Of a stretch of 64,000 bases of DNA, positions 41,941 to 52,012 are shown piece after piece. The notes beneath the pieces are model-generated. The model saw only the letters and a list, made by a program, of their open reading frames with translations, was not told where the DNA came from and did not search any database. Within the stretch, counting starts at the first letter, position 1. Each line of letters starts with the position of its first letter. Origin of the DNA: Fructilactobacillus hinvesii. GTDB lineage: Bacteria > Bacillota > Bacilli > Lactobacillales > Lactobacillaceae. The translations under genes were made by a program, and so were the position numbers. The stretch is from NCBI RefSeq assembly GCF_024029435.1, contig NZ_CP097118.1:372001-436000 (forward strand). Reading direction: 5' to 3'.

Positions 41941-43380
41941 ATGTTCAACATTGGCATGAGCGTGGTTTCATTGGCACGGTTCCAGTTTGCCATGACCACG
42001 ATTTTTCACTTTTTCTTCGTACCGATGTCCATTGGATTAGGGTTGTTAGTCGCAATCATGGAAACAATGTATGTCATTAAGAAGAAGCCGGTTTATCTCA
42101 CGATGACGAAGTTTTGGGGAAAGATTTTCCTTCTGAGTTTCGCCGTTGGAGTGGTGACCGGGATTATTCAAGAATTCCAGTTTGGAATGAACTGGTCTAA
42201 CTACTCTCGGTTTATGGGAGATATTTTTGGGGCTCCACTCGCAATCGAAGCTTTATTGGCCTTCTTTTTGGAATCAACCTTCCTAGGGGTCTGGATGTTT
42301 ACCTGGGATAAAATGAAGCCCGTTTGGCATTCATTAATGATCTGGCTGGTAGTTATTGGATCGACCTTGTCGGCCCTCTGGATTTTAGCGGCCAACAGTT
42401 TTATGCAGAACCCCGTTGGGTACAAAATTGACCCTAAAACGGGACACGCCGTGATGACGGACTTCTTTGCCATCATTAGAAACCAGCAACTCTGGTACGA
42501 ATTCCCCCACGTAATCTTTGGGGCCTTCGTCACAGGAAGCTTCATTGTGGCTGGAGCATCAGCTTGGATGCTGTTTCGGCAGAAATCACCAGCCTTCTTT
42601 AGAAAATCAATGCGGCTGGGGTTAATCGTTGGCTTGTTCGGCTTGCTCGGAGGCTTTGTTTCTGGGGACGGTCAGATGCTGTACTTAACCAAAGACCAAC
42701 CAATGAAATTTGCGGCTGCCGAAGGGGAGTACAAGAACGTGAAGAGCCCTGCAGCTTGGAGTGTTGTGCAAATTTCCAATACCAAAGAAAAAACCGCTAC
42801 ATATCGGATTGAAATTCCTTACATGTTGGACTTATTGACTTACCACAAACCAAGTGGAAACATCACGGGGATGGATCAGGTCAACAAGGACTTGCACAAG
42901 AAATACGATAAAAAGTTTGGCAAGAACATGAACTACTACCCACCAGTTAATACCTTGTTCTACTCCTTTAGAATCATGGTTGCTGGGGCTGGAGCCCTTG
43001 GAATGCTATCCTTGTTAGGGTTGTGGTTCTCGCGGAAACGGAAAAACACGATTGTTAAACAGAAGTGGTTATTGCTCTTATTAACGCTTGCAACCTTCGG
43101 ACCGTTCTTGATTAACAGTTGTGGTTGGATTGTTACCGAATTAGGGCGGAACCCATGGGTTGTGTACGGCTTGCTACCAATTGCGGATGCCGTTTCGCCA
43201 AGTACCAGTGCCGGAGCCGTGCTCTTTACGATTATTGTCTACTTCTGCCTCTTTTCTTTCTTAGGAGCGTTCATGTTTATTTACGCTAAGAAGAACCTGG
43301 AAAAGGGACCAGAAGCCATCGACGATACAATTGAATACGATACGGAAGATCCGTTCTCAAAGGAGGCTTTTAGCAAATGA
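41941..43380 (+). CDS. cydA: Cytochrome bd ubiquinol/menaquinol oxidase subunit I
   Basis: 479 residues. Heme ligands: His23 ('FHFFFVP'), the His of 'FPHVIFGAF', and the Met of 'SFRIMVAGA'. Glutamate pair in 'APLAIEALLAFFLESTF', and the 'GRNPW' motif ('ELGRNPWVVYG'). The Q-loop is short, as in Firmicutes. Reduces O2 to water using menaquinol and yields proton motive force. Overlaps cydB by 4 nt. Confidence 0.95.
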   Translation: MFNIGMSVVSLARFQFAMTTIFHFFFVPMSIGLGLLVAIMETMYVIKKKPVYLTMTKFWGKIFLLSFAVGVVTGIIQEFQFGMNWSNYSRFMGDIFGAPLAIEALLAFFLESTFLGVWMFTWDKMKPVWHSLMIWLVVIGSTLSALWILAANSFMQNPVGYKIDPKTGHAVMTDFFAIIRNQQLWYEFPHVIFGAFVTGSFIVAGASAWMLFRQKSPAFFRKSMRLGLIVGLFGLLGGFVSGDGQMLYLTKDQPMKFAAAEGEYKNVKSPAAWSVVQISNTKEKTATYRIEIPYMLDLLTYHKPSGNITGMDQVNKDLHKKYDKKFGKNMNYYPPVNTLFYSFRIMVAGAGALGMLSLLGLWFSRKRKNTIVKQKWLLLLLTLATFGPFLINSCGWIVTELGRNPWVVYGLLPIADAVSPSTSAGAVLFTIIVYFCLFSFLGAFMFIYAKKNLEKGPEAIDDTIEYDTEDPFSKEAFSK

Positions 43381-44402
43381 GTTTCTTACAATTACTCTGG
43401 TATGCCGTAATTGGGCTACTATTTGCCTTGTTTCTTGTGCTAGATGGAGCCGACTTAGGAATTGGAATGGCAACCCGCTTTTTAGCGTATACCTACGACG
43501 AACGCCAACAGTTGTTACGGACAATTGGACCCCACTGGGATGGGAACGAAGTGTTCTTAATTGCCGCCGGAGGATCGATGTTTGCTTCGATGCCGTTGTG
43601 GTATGCGAGCCTCTTTTCCGGCTTTTATATCTTGTTATTCTTGGTGTTAATCGCCTTGATTTTTCGGGGGGTTTCCTTTGAATTTTCGGAAAATGCCGAA
43701 ACCAAGAAGGGACGCAACGCTTGGATGTGGACCAACTTTTTTGGGAGTTTTTTCACTCCTTTCTTGTTTGGAATGCTCTTTACAGCGATGATTCAAGCCG
43801 TTCCAATGGATGCTCAGGGGAACATCTTTGCTAGTTTCTTTGACGTTGTAAATCCGTTATCCCTGCTTGGTGGAGTGGCCTTAACGGCTTTGTGTCTCTA
43901 CCAGGGATTGCACTACGCAACGTTACGGACATCCGGGTTAATGCGTTATCACGCCGCAACGCTCTGCGGTAATTTGTACTGGGCCGCTTACCCAGTTGAA
44001 ATCCTCTTTGCGATTGCCCTCTATTTTCAAACGAACTTTTATGAAAACCACCTCATTGCAACCTTAGTCTTCCTAGTGGTCATTGTTGCAACTACGGTTT
44101 GGGGTCACATTGCGACGATTCGGGACCGAGAATGGTCTGCTTACATTGCCAACACGCTTACTATCTTCGCCTTGGTTGCGCTGTTGTTTGTGGGCTTGTT
44201 CCCGAACGTTTTGATTGCTACCAATCCAGCACACACGATTAGTATCGTGTCTGCCTCAGCTAGTCCCTACACCCTAGGGGTAATGACGATTGTCCTGTGT
44301 GTCCTCCTGCCAATTGTGCTGATTTACTTTGCATGGAGTTACATCTCGCAGTGGCACCGGGTTTCGTTGCAGGAAGTGCAAGAAGACGAAGCCGGTTATT
44401 AA
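43377..44402 (+). CDS. cydB: Cytochrome bd oxidase subunit II
   Basis: 341 residues, eight to nine membrane helices. Start 'LLWYAVIGLLFALFLVLDGADLGIGM' and 'IGPHWDGNEVFLI' are standard CydB sequences. Pairs with CydA. Overlapping start with cydA and 21 nt before cydD. Confidence 0.95.
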   Translation: MSFLQLLWYAVIGLLFALFLVLDGADLGIGMATRFLAYTYDERQQLLRTIGPHWDGNEVFLIAAGGSMFASMPLWYASLFSGFYILLFLVLIALIFRGVSFEFSENAETKKGRNAWMWTNFFGSFFTPFLFGMLFTAMIQAVPMDAQGNIFASFFDVVNPLSLLGGVALTALCLYQGLHYATLRTSGLMRYHAATLCGNLYWAAYPVEILFAIALYFQTNFYENHLIATLVFLVVIVATTVWGHIATIRDREWSAYIANTLTIFALVALLFVGLFPNVLIATNPAHTISIVSASASPYTLGVMTIVLCVLLPIVLIYFAWSYISQWHRVSLQEVQEDEAGY

Positions 44403-44423
44403 ACCGCAGTAAGGATTGATAAA

Positions 44424-46172
44424 ATGTTTGATCAACAATTACTATCAATTCCGGGAATTAAAAAATTGATTGGTAAGCTCAGCGGACTCGCAATTTTGCA
44501 GGCGCTAACGATTGTGTTAGAAGCCGTGTTTTTAGCGCGAGCACTCGTGGTAGTTTGGCAGCGAGAAAAGATAGCGGCCCTAGTGGTGCCGGTGCTATCT
44601 TTTTTTGTTTTTTTCGCCCTTCGGTATTTAATTACCCGAATTGAGAGTCAAATTACAGATAATTTTGCAGATCACGCCGTGGATCAGTTGAAGGGTCAGC
44701 TTCTGCAACAAGAATTTCGCCTTGGCCCCCGCATGGTAGCGGATGTCGGCTCGGGTCACGTGGTTACGTTGGCCTTAGAAGGACTCGACCAGGTACAAAA
44801 CTACCTGGATTTAATCGTGTTAAAAACGATTAACATGGCGATTATCCCGTGGATTATCGTGGCTTACATCTTTTTCGTTGACTGGCTGTCTGGCTTGATT
44901 TTGCTGTTGATGTTTCCAGTGATTATCATGTTTATGATTATTTTGGGATTGTCGGCTAAATCCAAGTCAGATCAGCAATATGCCGAATTCAAACAGATGG
45001 CCAACGTCTTTGTCGACAGTATTCGGGGGTTGAAAACCCTGAAGTTGTTTGGCTTAAGTAAAAAATACGGGGATAACATTTACCGGGTGAGTGAAAATTA
45101 CCGTAAGAGTACGATGAGCGTGCTAAAAGTAGCCTTGCTGTCGACGTTTGCGCTGGATTTCTTCACCACGATTTCCATTGCCATTGTTGCCGTATTACTG
45201 GGGCAGGCATTGATTGTGGGTTCCATTAATTTATTGCCGGCGCTGATTATCCTGATCCTGTGTCCAGACTACTTTTTCCCGGTCAGAGACTATGGAGATG
45301 ACTACCACGCTACTTTGGACGGGAAAAACGCGCTGACAGAAATTAACCGTATCCTAGCGCTCCCGGCTCCCCACGGTAATCAGCCACTGACGGACTTCTT
45401 AAACTGGACGGCAACGAGTCAATTAAGGGTTCATGAGCTGAACTTTACCTATCCCCAGGCGGAGCAGCCAGCACTGACGGACCTTAATTTCACGCTCCGA
45501 GGTAACCTGAACGTGGGGATTATCGGAAAGTCTGGAGCCGGGAAGTCAACTTTGCTGAACGTACTTGGCGGGTGGATTCAACCAGATGATGCCGATCAAG
45601 CACGACCAATTACGGTTGATGGCCAAGCAGTTGATAGTTTGGCCCAACCGGCCTGGCAAAAGCACATTAGTTACATTCCCCAGCACCCGTACATCTTTTC
45701 CGGAACGATTGCGGCTAACGTAGCCTTTTATCAACCAGATGCTAGTTTGGGAGCAATTCAACGAGCCGTAAAGCAAGCTGGCCTGGATGATTTCATTGCT
45801 GAACTACCGGCTGGTTTGGAGACGGTAATTGGAGAAGGTGGTCGGGGGATTAGTGGGGGGCAGGCGCAACGAATTGCGCTAGCCCGAGCCCTGCTCGATA
45901 CAGAACGAACGATTTTACTGTTTGACGAACCGACCGCCCATCTGGACTTGGAAACGGAATATGAACTGAAACAAACAATGACCAAGATCTTTCAAAATCA
46001 CCTGGTCCTCTTTTCGACTCACCGGTTGCACTGGGTCAGTTCGATGGACTACCTTTTGGTGATGGACCAGGGTCAGGTTGTGGAACAAGGGACTCCGGCT
46101 GAATTGAAGCGAAAGCACGGAGTTTATCAAGAACTGGTCAACGAGATTCGAGGTGAAAAGCATGCCGAATAA
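44424..46172 (+). CDS. cydD: Thiol reductant ABC exporter subunit CydD
   Basis: 582 residues: membrane domain (about 1-330) and ATPase domain with Walker A 'GKSGAGKST' (about 370-378), signature 'ISGGQAQR', Walker B 'ILLFDEPTAHLD'. With CydC it exports glutathione or cysteine, or moves heme, and is required for bd oxidase assembly (family knowledge). Its 3' end overlaps cydC by 11 nt. Confidence 0.9.
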   Translation: MFDQQLLSIPGIKKLIGKLSGLAILQALTIVLEAVFLARALVVVWQREKIAALVVPVLSFFVFFALRYLITRIESQITDNFADHAVDQLKGQLLQQEFRLGPRMVADVGSGHVVTLALEGLDQVQNYLDLIVLKTINMAIIPWIIVAYIFFVDWLSGLILLLMFPVIIMFMIILGLSAKSKSDQQYAEFKQMANVFVDSIRGLKTLKLFGLSKKYGDNIYRVSENYRKSTMSVLKVALLSTFALDFFTTISIAIVAVLLGQALIVGSINLLPALIILILCPDYFFPVRDYGDDYHATLDGKNALTEINRILALPAPHGNQPLTDFLNWTATSQLRVHELNFTYPQAEQPALTDLNFTLRGNLNVGIIGKSGAGKSTLLNVLGGWIQPDDADQARPITVDGQAVDSLAQPAWQKHISYIPQHPYIFSGTIAANVAFYQPDASLGAIQRAVKQAGLDDFIAELPAGLETVIGEGGRGISGGQAQRIALARALLDTERTILLFDEPTAHLDLETEYELKQTMTKIFQNHLVLFSTHRLHWVSSMDYLLVMDQGQVVEQGTPAELKRKHGVYQELVNEIRGEKHAE

Positions 46173-47904
46173 GTGGAAACAGGATCAATGGGTCCGGCCG
46201 AACCTCCGTCAGTACCGGAAGTTACTCTTTTTGGTCTTCTTTTTGGGGGTCATTACGATTCTGTGTGGGGTTGGCCTAATGTTTGTGGCCGGTTACTTAA
46301 TTAGTCGGACTGCCACTCATCCGTATAACATTCTGTTGGTATACGTGCCGGTGCTTTTAACCAGAGCCTTTGGGATTGGCCGGCCGGTATTTAAATACTT
46401 GGAACGAATTAATAGTCATAATTGGGTTTTAAAGATTACCTCAAGTTTACGAAAACGACTGTACGAAACCCTGGAAATTTCGGCACTTTTTTTGAGCGAA
46501 CAGTTTCAGTCCGGAAAATTGCTTGGCTTTTTGGCCGATGACATTGATCACCTAGAAAACTTTTATCTGCGAACCATTTTCCCCATTGTGGTTGCTTACC
46601 TAACTGGGATTGTGCTTTTAATCGGGCTTGGAATCGTAAGCTGGCCGTATGCACTGGTTATGTTGGTCCTCTTTGCGATCATTCTCGTGGTAGTTCCCTT
46701 GCTTTCTCAAGCAGTACAGGGAGCAACCCGGGTTCGGCAACGTGAACTCGTCCATGATTCTTACCAACGCTTGACTGATGCAACCTTTGGAATTGCAGAC
46801 TGGATGATTTCTGGACGTGAACGAGAATTTGTGCAAACCGTTCGTAAACAGGATGAACCAGCGGGGCAGTTAAATCGCAAGGCCAATTTGTTTGAATGGA
46901 ATCGAGATTTTGTGGTGAAGCTCTTATTTGGTCTGATGATTATGGTTACAATTGGTTGGGCAGCTTTGACCCTGACGGGACACCAGGAAAGTGCTAACTA
47001 CGCTGCCGCCTTTACGTTGGGAATTTTTCCGTTAATGGATTCGTTTGGGGCGGTGCCGCAAGCAGCCGAAGAAGGACCAATGTATGAAGAGTCGTTAAAG
47101 CGGTTAAATGAACTTTCAAAACAGGTGAAACCAGAACCGACCGCCCCAGAGGATTTACCGACGCCCCAGTCATTACAATTAATTCGGTTTGCTGATGTGA
47201 GTTTTCATTATGCTAAAACCGAAAAGGACATCATCCAACGGGTGTCGTTTACCGTGCCGGTGGGGGAATCCCTTGCCATCATCGGTCCGAGTGGGGTAGG
47301 TAAGACGACCCTGTTAGAATTATTGACGGGAAGTTTGGTGCCAACTGCGGGACAAGTTTGGTTCGATCAGACGCCAGCGCATGAGTTGCAGGCAGTCGCA
47401 GATCGCTGGTTTAGCGTGCTGGACCAACAGCCGTTCCTGTTTAACACTACCATCATGAACAACGTCCGGATTGGAAATGAAAATGCAACGGATGAAGCCG
47501 TCAAAAAAGCCATCGCGGAAGTCGGGCTCTCTGACTTGGTCAAAGAACTTCCAGATGGCTTGGAAACGGATGTTAGTGAGAATGGGGTGCGTCTGTCAGG
47601 TGGGCAACGGCAACGATTAGCGTTGGCCCGAATTCTTCTACAGGATAATCCGGTCGTGGTGCTAGATGAACCAACCGTGGGACTCGATCCGATCACGGAA
47701 CAGCAACTAATTACCACGATTAATCGGGTTTTAGCTGGGAAAACCATGATTTGGGTCACCCACCACTTGCAAGGACTCAGTCACGTGAACCAAATTATCT
47801 TTTTGGAAAACGGGGTCTTACAAATGCAGGGAACGCCTACAGAACTGTACGAAAGTAACGAACGGTACCGGAACCTTTACAAAATGGATATGGGCGAAGA
47901 ATAG
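46162..47904 (+). CDS. cydC: Thiol reductant ABC exporter subunit CydC
   Basis: 580 residues from ATG 46162 with SD GAGG inside cydD; a GTG 9 nt upstream lacks proper spacing. Membrane domain to about 315, then Walker A 'GPSGVGKTT', signature 'LSGGQRQR', Walker B 'VVVLDEPTVGLD'. Works as a heterodimer with CydD. Ends exactly where the converging polyprenyl synthase gene ends, with no gap and no terminator. Confidence 0.9.
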   Translation: MPNKWKQDQWVRPNLRQYRKLLFLVFFLGVITILCGVGLMFVAGYLISRTATHPYNILLVYVPVLLTRAFGIGRPVFKYLERINSHNWVLKITSSLRKRLYETLEISALFLSEQFQSGKLLGFLADDIDHLENFYLRTIFPIVVAYLTGIVLLIGLGIVSWPYALVMLVLFAIILVVVPLLSQAVQGATRVRQRELVHDSYQRLTDATFGIADWMISGREREFVQTVRKQDEPAGQLNRKANLFEWNRDFVVKLLFGLMIMVTIGWAALTLTGHQESANYAAAFTLGIFPLMDSFGAVPQAAEEGPMYEESLKRLNELSKQVKPEPTAPEDLPTPQSLQLIRFADVSFHYAKTEKDIIQRVSFTVPVGESLAIIGPSGVGKTTLLELLTGSLVPTAGQVWFDQTPAHELQAVADRWFSVLDQQPFLFNTTIMNNVRIGNENATDEAVKKAIAEVGLSDLVKELPDGLETDVSENGVRLSGGQRQRLALARILLQDNPVVVLDEPTVGLDPITEQQLITTINRVLAGKTMIWVTHHLQGLSHVNQIIFLENGVLQMQGTPTELYESNERYRNLYKMDMGEE

Positions 47905-48876
47905 TTAGAGTGTGGCAAACACACGGTGGAGCAGTTTGCGGAGCAACTTAGTGCTGTTATTTTGTGGTAACTGGTTTAATAACTGTAAGGCCGAGTGCAC
48001 GTAGCCTTCCCCAATTGTTTTGGTTGCTGCTAACCCACCACTCTCCTTCACTAATTGAACAATTACATTAAGATCACCGACTTTAAGGTGATCTTTTTTT
48101 AGTATAGTCGCTAATTCTGGTCCTTGGTCACTTTGCAACGTTTTGATGATGGGCAGGGTGTAAGTGCCTTCCTGAACGTCATTAAGTCTTGGTAATCCGG
48201 TTTGGGGATTGATCTGAAAGTCGGTTAAATCGTTTAGAATTTGAAAAGCAAAGCCAATCTGATTGCCGAGTTCTTCTGCGGTTTGACAAACAACTGGGTC
48301 GGCTTCTGCTAAGCGAACCCCTTGGCTAAAGCTAATGCGAAAGAGTTCGTTCGTTTTGCCCTGAACGGATTTGAGGTAATCCTGTTCCGTTCGGTGGAGG
48401 TTGAAGTTTAATTCGGTTTGTTCAATTTCACCGGTTAAGACAGCCTTCATGGCCTGCACACAGTAATCTAGATTGGCAAAATCAGTTGAGTAACTAAGGA
48501 GCAGTTCAAAGTATTTGGTAAATAAGTAGTCCCCAAGATAAATGGCGGTTTGTTCTCCAAACTGCGAGTTTAAAGTGGGTTGACCCCGCCGGCGGGTGGC
48601 ATTGTCAATCACATCATCGTGCACGAGAGAGGCTAAGTGAATGACCTCCACGGCGGCCGCAGCGTTCAAGACCCGGTCTCGGTTGGGCGTGATTGGTCCC
48701 CAGGTGCTAGCGAGGAGGACAAAAGTGGCCCGCAGCATTTTTCCGCTCCCCGTGATTAGTTTTTGGAGGGCGGATTTTTGGACCGGATTTTCTACGTTAA
48801 GTTGGAGGAGACGCCGTTCCACCGCATGCAAATCGGATTGCAGTTGGGAGGGCAAAGCAAGTGTTAGTTTATCCAT
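47905..48876 (-). CDS. Polyprenyl diphosphate synthase (heptaprenyl-type component II)
   Basis: 323 residues from the ATG at 48876. First Asp-rich motif 'HDDVIDNATRRRG' (about 78-90) and the chain 'QIGFAFQILNDLTDFQ' that carries the second motif as NDxxD instead of DDxxD. Makes the long isoprenoid tail of menaquinone. Its place beside ndh-cyd suggests that it supplies the respiratory quinone. No menaquinone ring genes are seen in this window. The D-to-N change in motif 2 could lower or alter activity. Confidence 0.85.
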   Translation of the reverse strand: MDKLTLALPSQLQSDLHAVERRLLQLNVENPVQKSALQKLITGSGKMLRATFVLLASTWGPITPNRDRVLNAAAAVEVIHLASLVHDDVIDNATRRRGQPTLNSQFGEQTAIYLGDYLFTKYFELLLSYSTDFANLDYCVQAMKAVLTGEIEQTELNFNLHRTEQDYLKSVQGKTNELFRISFSQGVRLAEADPVVCQTAEELGNQIGFAFQILNDLTDFQINPQTGLPRLNDVQEGTYTLPIIKTLQSDQGPELATILKKDHLKVGDLNVIVQLVKESGGLAATKTIGEGYVHSALQLLNQLPQNNSTKLLRKLLHRVFATL

Positions 48877-48921
48877 TGGTTTGTTTTTCCTTCTAAAAAT
48901 ATGCAAGCAAGCAGGATTACG

Positions 48922-49419
48922 TTATTCGGTGAGGTCAGCGAAATGACCGTGAACTAGTCGGGCCACTTGGTCGGCGTTTACCAAAACGGAACGACCAATT
49001 TGGCCGGATGAGACAATGATTTCTTCTTGTTCTTTAGCACTGGTATCGAGATAAATGGGATAACCCTTTTTTTCGTAAATTCCAATTGGAGTATTAGCCC
49101 CATGTTCATATGTGGTCGTTTTTTCGAGTTCTTTGAGGGGAATCATTCCCACTTTTTTGTTACCAGAGGCCTTCGCCAGTTTTTTATAGCTTAGTCGAGC
49201 ATCCAGGGGCACCACGCCAACAATTGGCCCCGTTTGCTTGCCCGTGAGCGCGAGCGTTTTGTAAATTTGGTGTTTGGGATAGTCGGAACCGTTCGTGTCT
49301 AGTTGGGTGACGTCGCCATCCTGATAGGTAGGGAAGATTATTTGCTGGTATGGAATTTTGTGTTGACTTAAAATTTGTTCAACGAGTGTTTTGTGAATCT
49401 TATTTTTCTTGTGCGCCAT
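48922..49419 (-). CDS. ybaK: YbaK/EbsC family Cys-tRNA(Pro) deacylase
   Basis: 165 residues of the YbaK fold: 'YKTLALTGKQTGPIVGVVPLDARLSYKKLAK' (about 59-89) and 'GYPIYLDTSAKEQEEIIVSSG' (about 119-139). Edits mischarged Cys-tRNA(Pro) (established). Single gene, SD GGAGG, upstream of the polyprenyl synthase gene on the same strand. Confidence 0.9.
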   Translation of the reverse strand: MAHKKNKIHKTLVEQILSQHKIPYQQIIFPTYQDGDVTQLDTNGSDYPKHQIYKTLALTGKQTGPIVGVVPLDARLSYKKLAKASGNKKVGMIPLKELEKTTTYEHGANTPIGIYEKKGYPIYLDTSAKEQEEIIVSSGQIGRSVLVNADQVARLVHGHFADLTE

Positions 49420-49535
49420 TGTAGTTCACCTCCGTTTTATTTTAGCATAATTCATTAGTTAGAAATTTTTAATGACAAGTGCTAGGTTCTAATGTACAAT
49501 GAGGTTGAATTTAATATATAAAGGAGAGATTGCGG

Positions 49536-51110
49536 ATGGCAGAAGAACATAAGAAGCATCGTTTAGTTGAATATGCGAATGGCAAATCGCTAGACGAAAT
49601 TAACGGTTCCGTTGAGGTGCCAAAAAACATTGGATTTTGGAAGACATTATTTATGTACTCCGGACCAGGAGCACTAGTTGCAGTGGGGTACATGGATCCC
49701 GGAAACTGGGCGACGTCTATTACTGGGGGACAAAACTTCCAATTCATGCTGATGTCCATCATCTTGATTTCAAGTTTGATTGCGATGTTATTACAATACA
49801 TGGCAGCTAAACTTGGGATCGTGACCCAAATGGACTTAGCCCAAGCAATTCGGGCCCGGACCAGTAAGGGACTCGGAATTGTCCTCTGGATTATGACTGA
49901 GTTAGCAATCATGGCGACTGATATCGCAGAAGTGATTGGGGGTGCAATTGCCCTCTACCTGTTGTTTGGGATTCCAATCGTCTGGGCGGTTTTGATTACC
50001 GTTCTTGACGTTTTGGTACTGTTGTTGTTGACTTCGATCGGGTTTAGAAAAGTGGAAGCCCTAGTGGTGGCTTTGATTTTAGTCATTTTCTTCGTCTTCG
50101 CTTACGAAGTAGCACTTTCACAACCAGACTGGCTGGGAGTCCTGAAAGGACTGGTTCCTAGTTTAGACACGATTAAAGAAAAACCAGTGGTACACGGGAT
50201 GACACCCTTAACTGGAACTCTAGGAATTATCGGAGCAACGGTTATGCCACATAACTTGTACCTGCACTCTGCAATCGCCCAAACGCGAAAAGTGGATCAC
50301 AACGACGAAGAAGACGTAGCTCGTGGAGTGAAATTCTCCGCCTTTGACTCTAACATTCAGTTAACGATGGCTTTCTTTGTGAACGCCCTCCTCTTGATCA
50401 TGGGGGTGGCCGTCTTCAAATCTGGAGTGGTGGAAGATACTTCGTTCTTCGGACTCTACGATGCTTTAAAGAACCCGGCCTTCATGACCAACGGTTTGTT
50501 AGCTGGAGTAGCTAAGACTGGCTTGCTGTCGACCCTGTTTGCGGTGGCCTTGTTAGCTTCCGGACAAAACTCCACGATTACTGGTACTTTAACGGGACAA
50601 GTTATCATGGAAGGTTTCGTGCACATGCGGATGCCACTCTGGGCCCGGCGGTTAGTAACGCGGTTACTTTCCATCGTTCCCGTGTTGCTGTGTGTGCTGA
50701 TGTCTGCTGGAAAACCAGAATTAGCTCAACATGCTGATATTAATGATTTGATGGAAAACTCACAGGTCTTTTTAGCGATTGCGTTGCCATTCTCGATGCT
50801 ACCAGTGTTACTATTTACTAATAGTGAAGTTGAAATGCACGGGAAACGGTTTGCAAATTCACTCTGGATTAAAGTCTGTGGTTGGGTTTCTGTAATTACC
50901 TTAGTCTTCTTGAACATTTACAACATGCCAAGCGCGGTCCAAGGATTCTTTGGGGAAAACCCATCAGCAAGCCAAATTTCCTTGGCTAATGCCATTGCTT
51001 GGGGAGTTAACATCTTAATCTTGGCCTTACTGGCTTGGGTTCTGTACGACATTATTCGTTCAGACAAGGAATTTGCAAAGAAAAAAGCAGCCAAAGCTGA
51101 AGCTGAATAA
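49536..51110 (+). CDS. mntH: Nramp-family manganese transporter MntH
   Basis: 524 residues from the ATG after SD AAGGAGA. Eleven to twelve helices. Metal-site 'VGYMDPGNWATSI' (DPGN, about 48-52) and 'ATVMPHNLYLHSAIAQTR' (MPH, about 232-236) are the standard Nramp motifs. Proton-coupled Mn2+ uptake, feeding Mn catalase, NrdI/NrdF and the Mn-based antioxidant pool of lactobacilli. Terminator follows. Confidence 0.95.
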   Translation: MAEEHKKHRLVEYANGKSLDEINGSVEVPKNIGFWKTLFMYSGPGALVAVGYMDPGNWATSITGGQNFQFMLMSIILISSLIAMLLQYMAAKLGIVTQMDLAQAIRARTSKGLGIVLWIMTELAIMATDIAEVIGGAIALYLLFGIPIVWAVLITVLDVLVLLLLTSIGFRKVEALVVALILVIFFVFAYEVALSQPDWLGVLKGLVPSLDTIKEKPVVHGMTPLTGTLGIIGATVMPHNLYLHSAIAQTRKVDHNDEEDVARGVKFSAFDSNIQLTMAFFVNALLLIMGVAVFKSGVVEDTSFFGLYDALKNPAFMTNGLLAGVAKTGLLSTLFAVALLASGQNSTITGTLTGQVIMEGFVHMRMPLWARRLVTRLLSIVPVLLCVLMSAGKPELAQHADINDLMENSQVFLAIALPFSMLPVLLFTNSEVEMHGKRFANSLWIKVCGWVSVITLVFLNIYNMPSAVQGFFGENPSASQISLANAIAWGVNILILALLAWVLYDIIRSDKEFAKKKAAKAEAE

Positions 51111-51122
51111 AACAGTTCAATT

Positions 51123-51158
51123 AACGTCTCTCTCCGGTTCGGAGGGAGACGTTTTTGG
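51123..51158 (+). terminator. Terminator after mntH
   Basis: AACGTCTCTCTCCG and CGGAGGGAGACGTT form a 14-bp stem (one wobble) with loop GTT, then TTTTT. Confidence 0.9.
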
Positions 51159-51228
51159 TTGCATTCCAGCTATAAGGATAATTCTGCTATACTTGAACTA
51201 TTCAAAGGAAAAATGAGGTAGGTTGTTT

Positions 51229-51954
51229 GTGGCTGATTTAGTGTATCAAAAAGTAATGAAAAAACTGAAAGAGCAGATTCGGTCCGGCCAATTTGCCGAT
51301 AACCGATTGCCTGACGAACGAACGCTGAGTGAGACGTTTCGCGTGAGCCGGAGTTCCATTAAACGGGCGCTTAGCATTTTAGCCCAACAGGGAGTCATTT
51401 TTAAAAAGCGCGGCTCCGGGACCTTTGTTAATCCGCTCTACTTAAAGAACAAATCCATCTTTCGTTACGAGGGTTCCAACCTCGGGATTACTAATAACCT
51501 GCGAACGGAGGGTTATGAACCCAGCATTCGGGTGTTAGATTTTCAAGTGATTCCAGCACCAGCGGAGGTGAAAGAGAGTCTCTTCTTACAGGAAGAAGAA
51601 TTCGTCTATAAGATTAAACGGCTCCGGTTGTTAAACGACCAGGCCATTATCATTGAAACGAGCTACATTCCGATTAAAATTGCGCCCGCTCTGACAAAGG
51701 AGATTGTGGCGGGCTCTTTATTTGCGTACTTTGCAAAGGAACTGCATCATACTGGGACCAAGGCCGTGATGTCGTTGAAGGTTGAACCCAGTAACGTTGA
51801 TGACCAGGATTTACTGCAACTCACCGCTACGGAACCGGTGGGAATTATGGAAGGAATCTTTTTCTTGGATAATGGAACCCCATTTGAGCTTTCCAAGATG
51901 CGGGTGCACTACCGCTACTTTAGTTACAACACCTTTGTGGATTTGCCGAATTAA
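51229..51954 (+). CDS. GntR/HutC-family transcriptional regulator with UTRA domain
   Basis: 241 residues from GTG 51229 (SD GAGGT 9 nt away). Winged HTH at about 5-68 ('DERTLSETFRVSRSSIKRALSILAQQGVIFKKRGSGTFV'), UTRA ligand-binding domain about 90-235. UTRA regulators sense sugar phosphates or similar small molecules. The next gene on the same strand is phosphoketolase, with a near-perfect palindrome between them, so it may control that gene (inference). Confidence 0.85.
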   Translation: MADLVYQKVMKKLKEQIRSGQFADNRLPDERTLSETFRVSRSSIKRALSILAQQGVIFKKRGSGTFVNPLYLKNKSIFRYEGSNLGITNNLRTEGYEPSIRVLDFQVIPAPAEVKESLFLQEEEFVYKIKRLRLLNDQAIIIETSYIPIKIAPALTKEIVAGSLFAYFAKELHHTGTKAVMSLKVEPSNVDDQDLLQLTATEPVGIMEGIFFLDNGTPFELSKMRVHYRYFSYNTFVDLPN

Positions 51955-51984
51955 GGCGGGCTTTAGTTGGTTAAACTTCTCTTA

Positions 51985-52002
51985 AATTGATACGTACCAA
52001 TT
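51985..52002. promoter_or_regulatory. 18-bp near-palindrome, candidate GntR operator
   Basis: AATTGATACGTACCAATT: 16 of 18 bases are symmetric around the central TACGTA. It lies 10 bp upstream of the phosphoketolase -35 and 30 bp downstream of the gntR stop. Size and place fit a GntR/HutC operator. Confidence 0.65.
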
Positions 52003-52012
52003 GCTGAATTGT

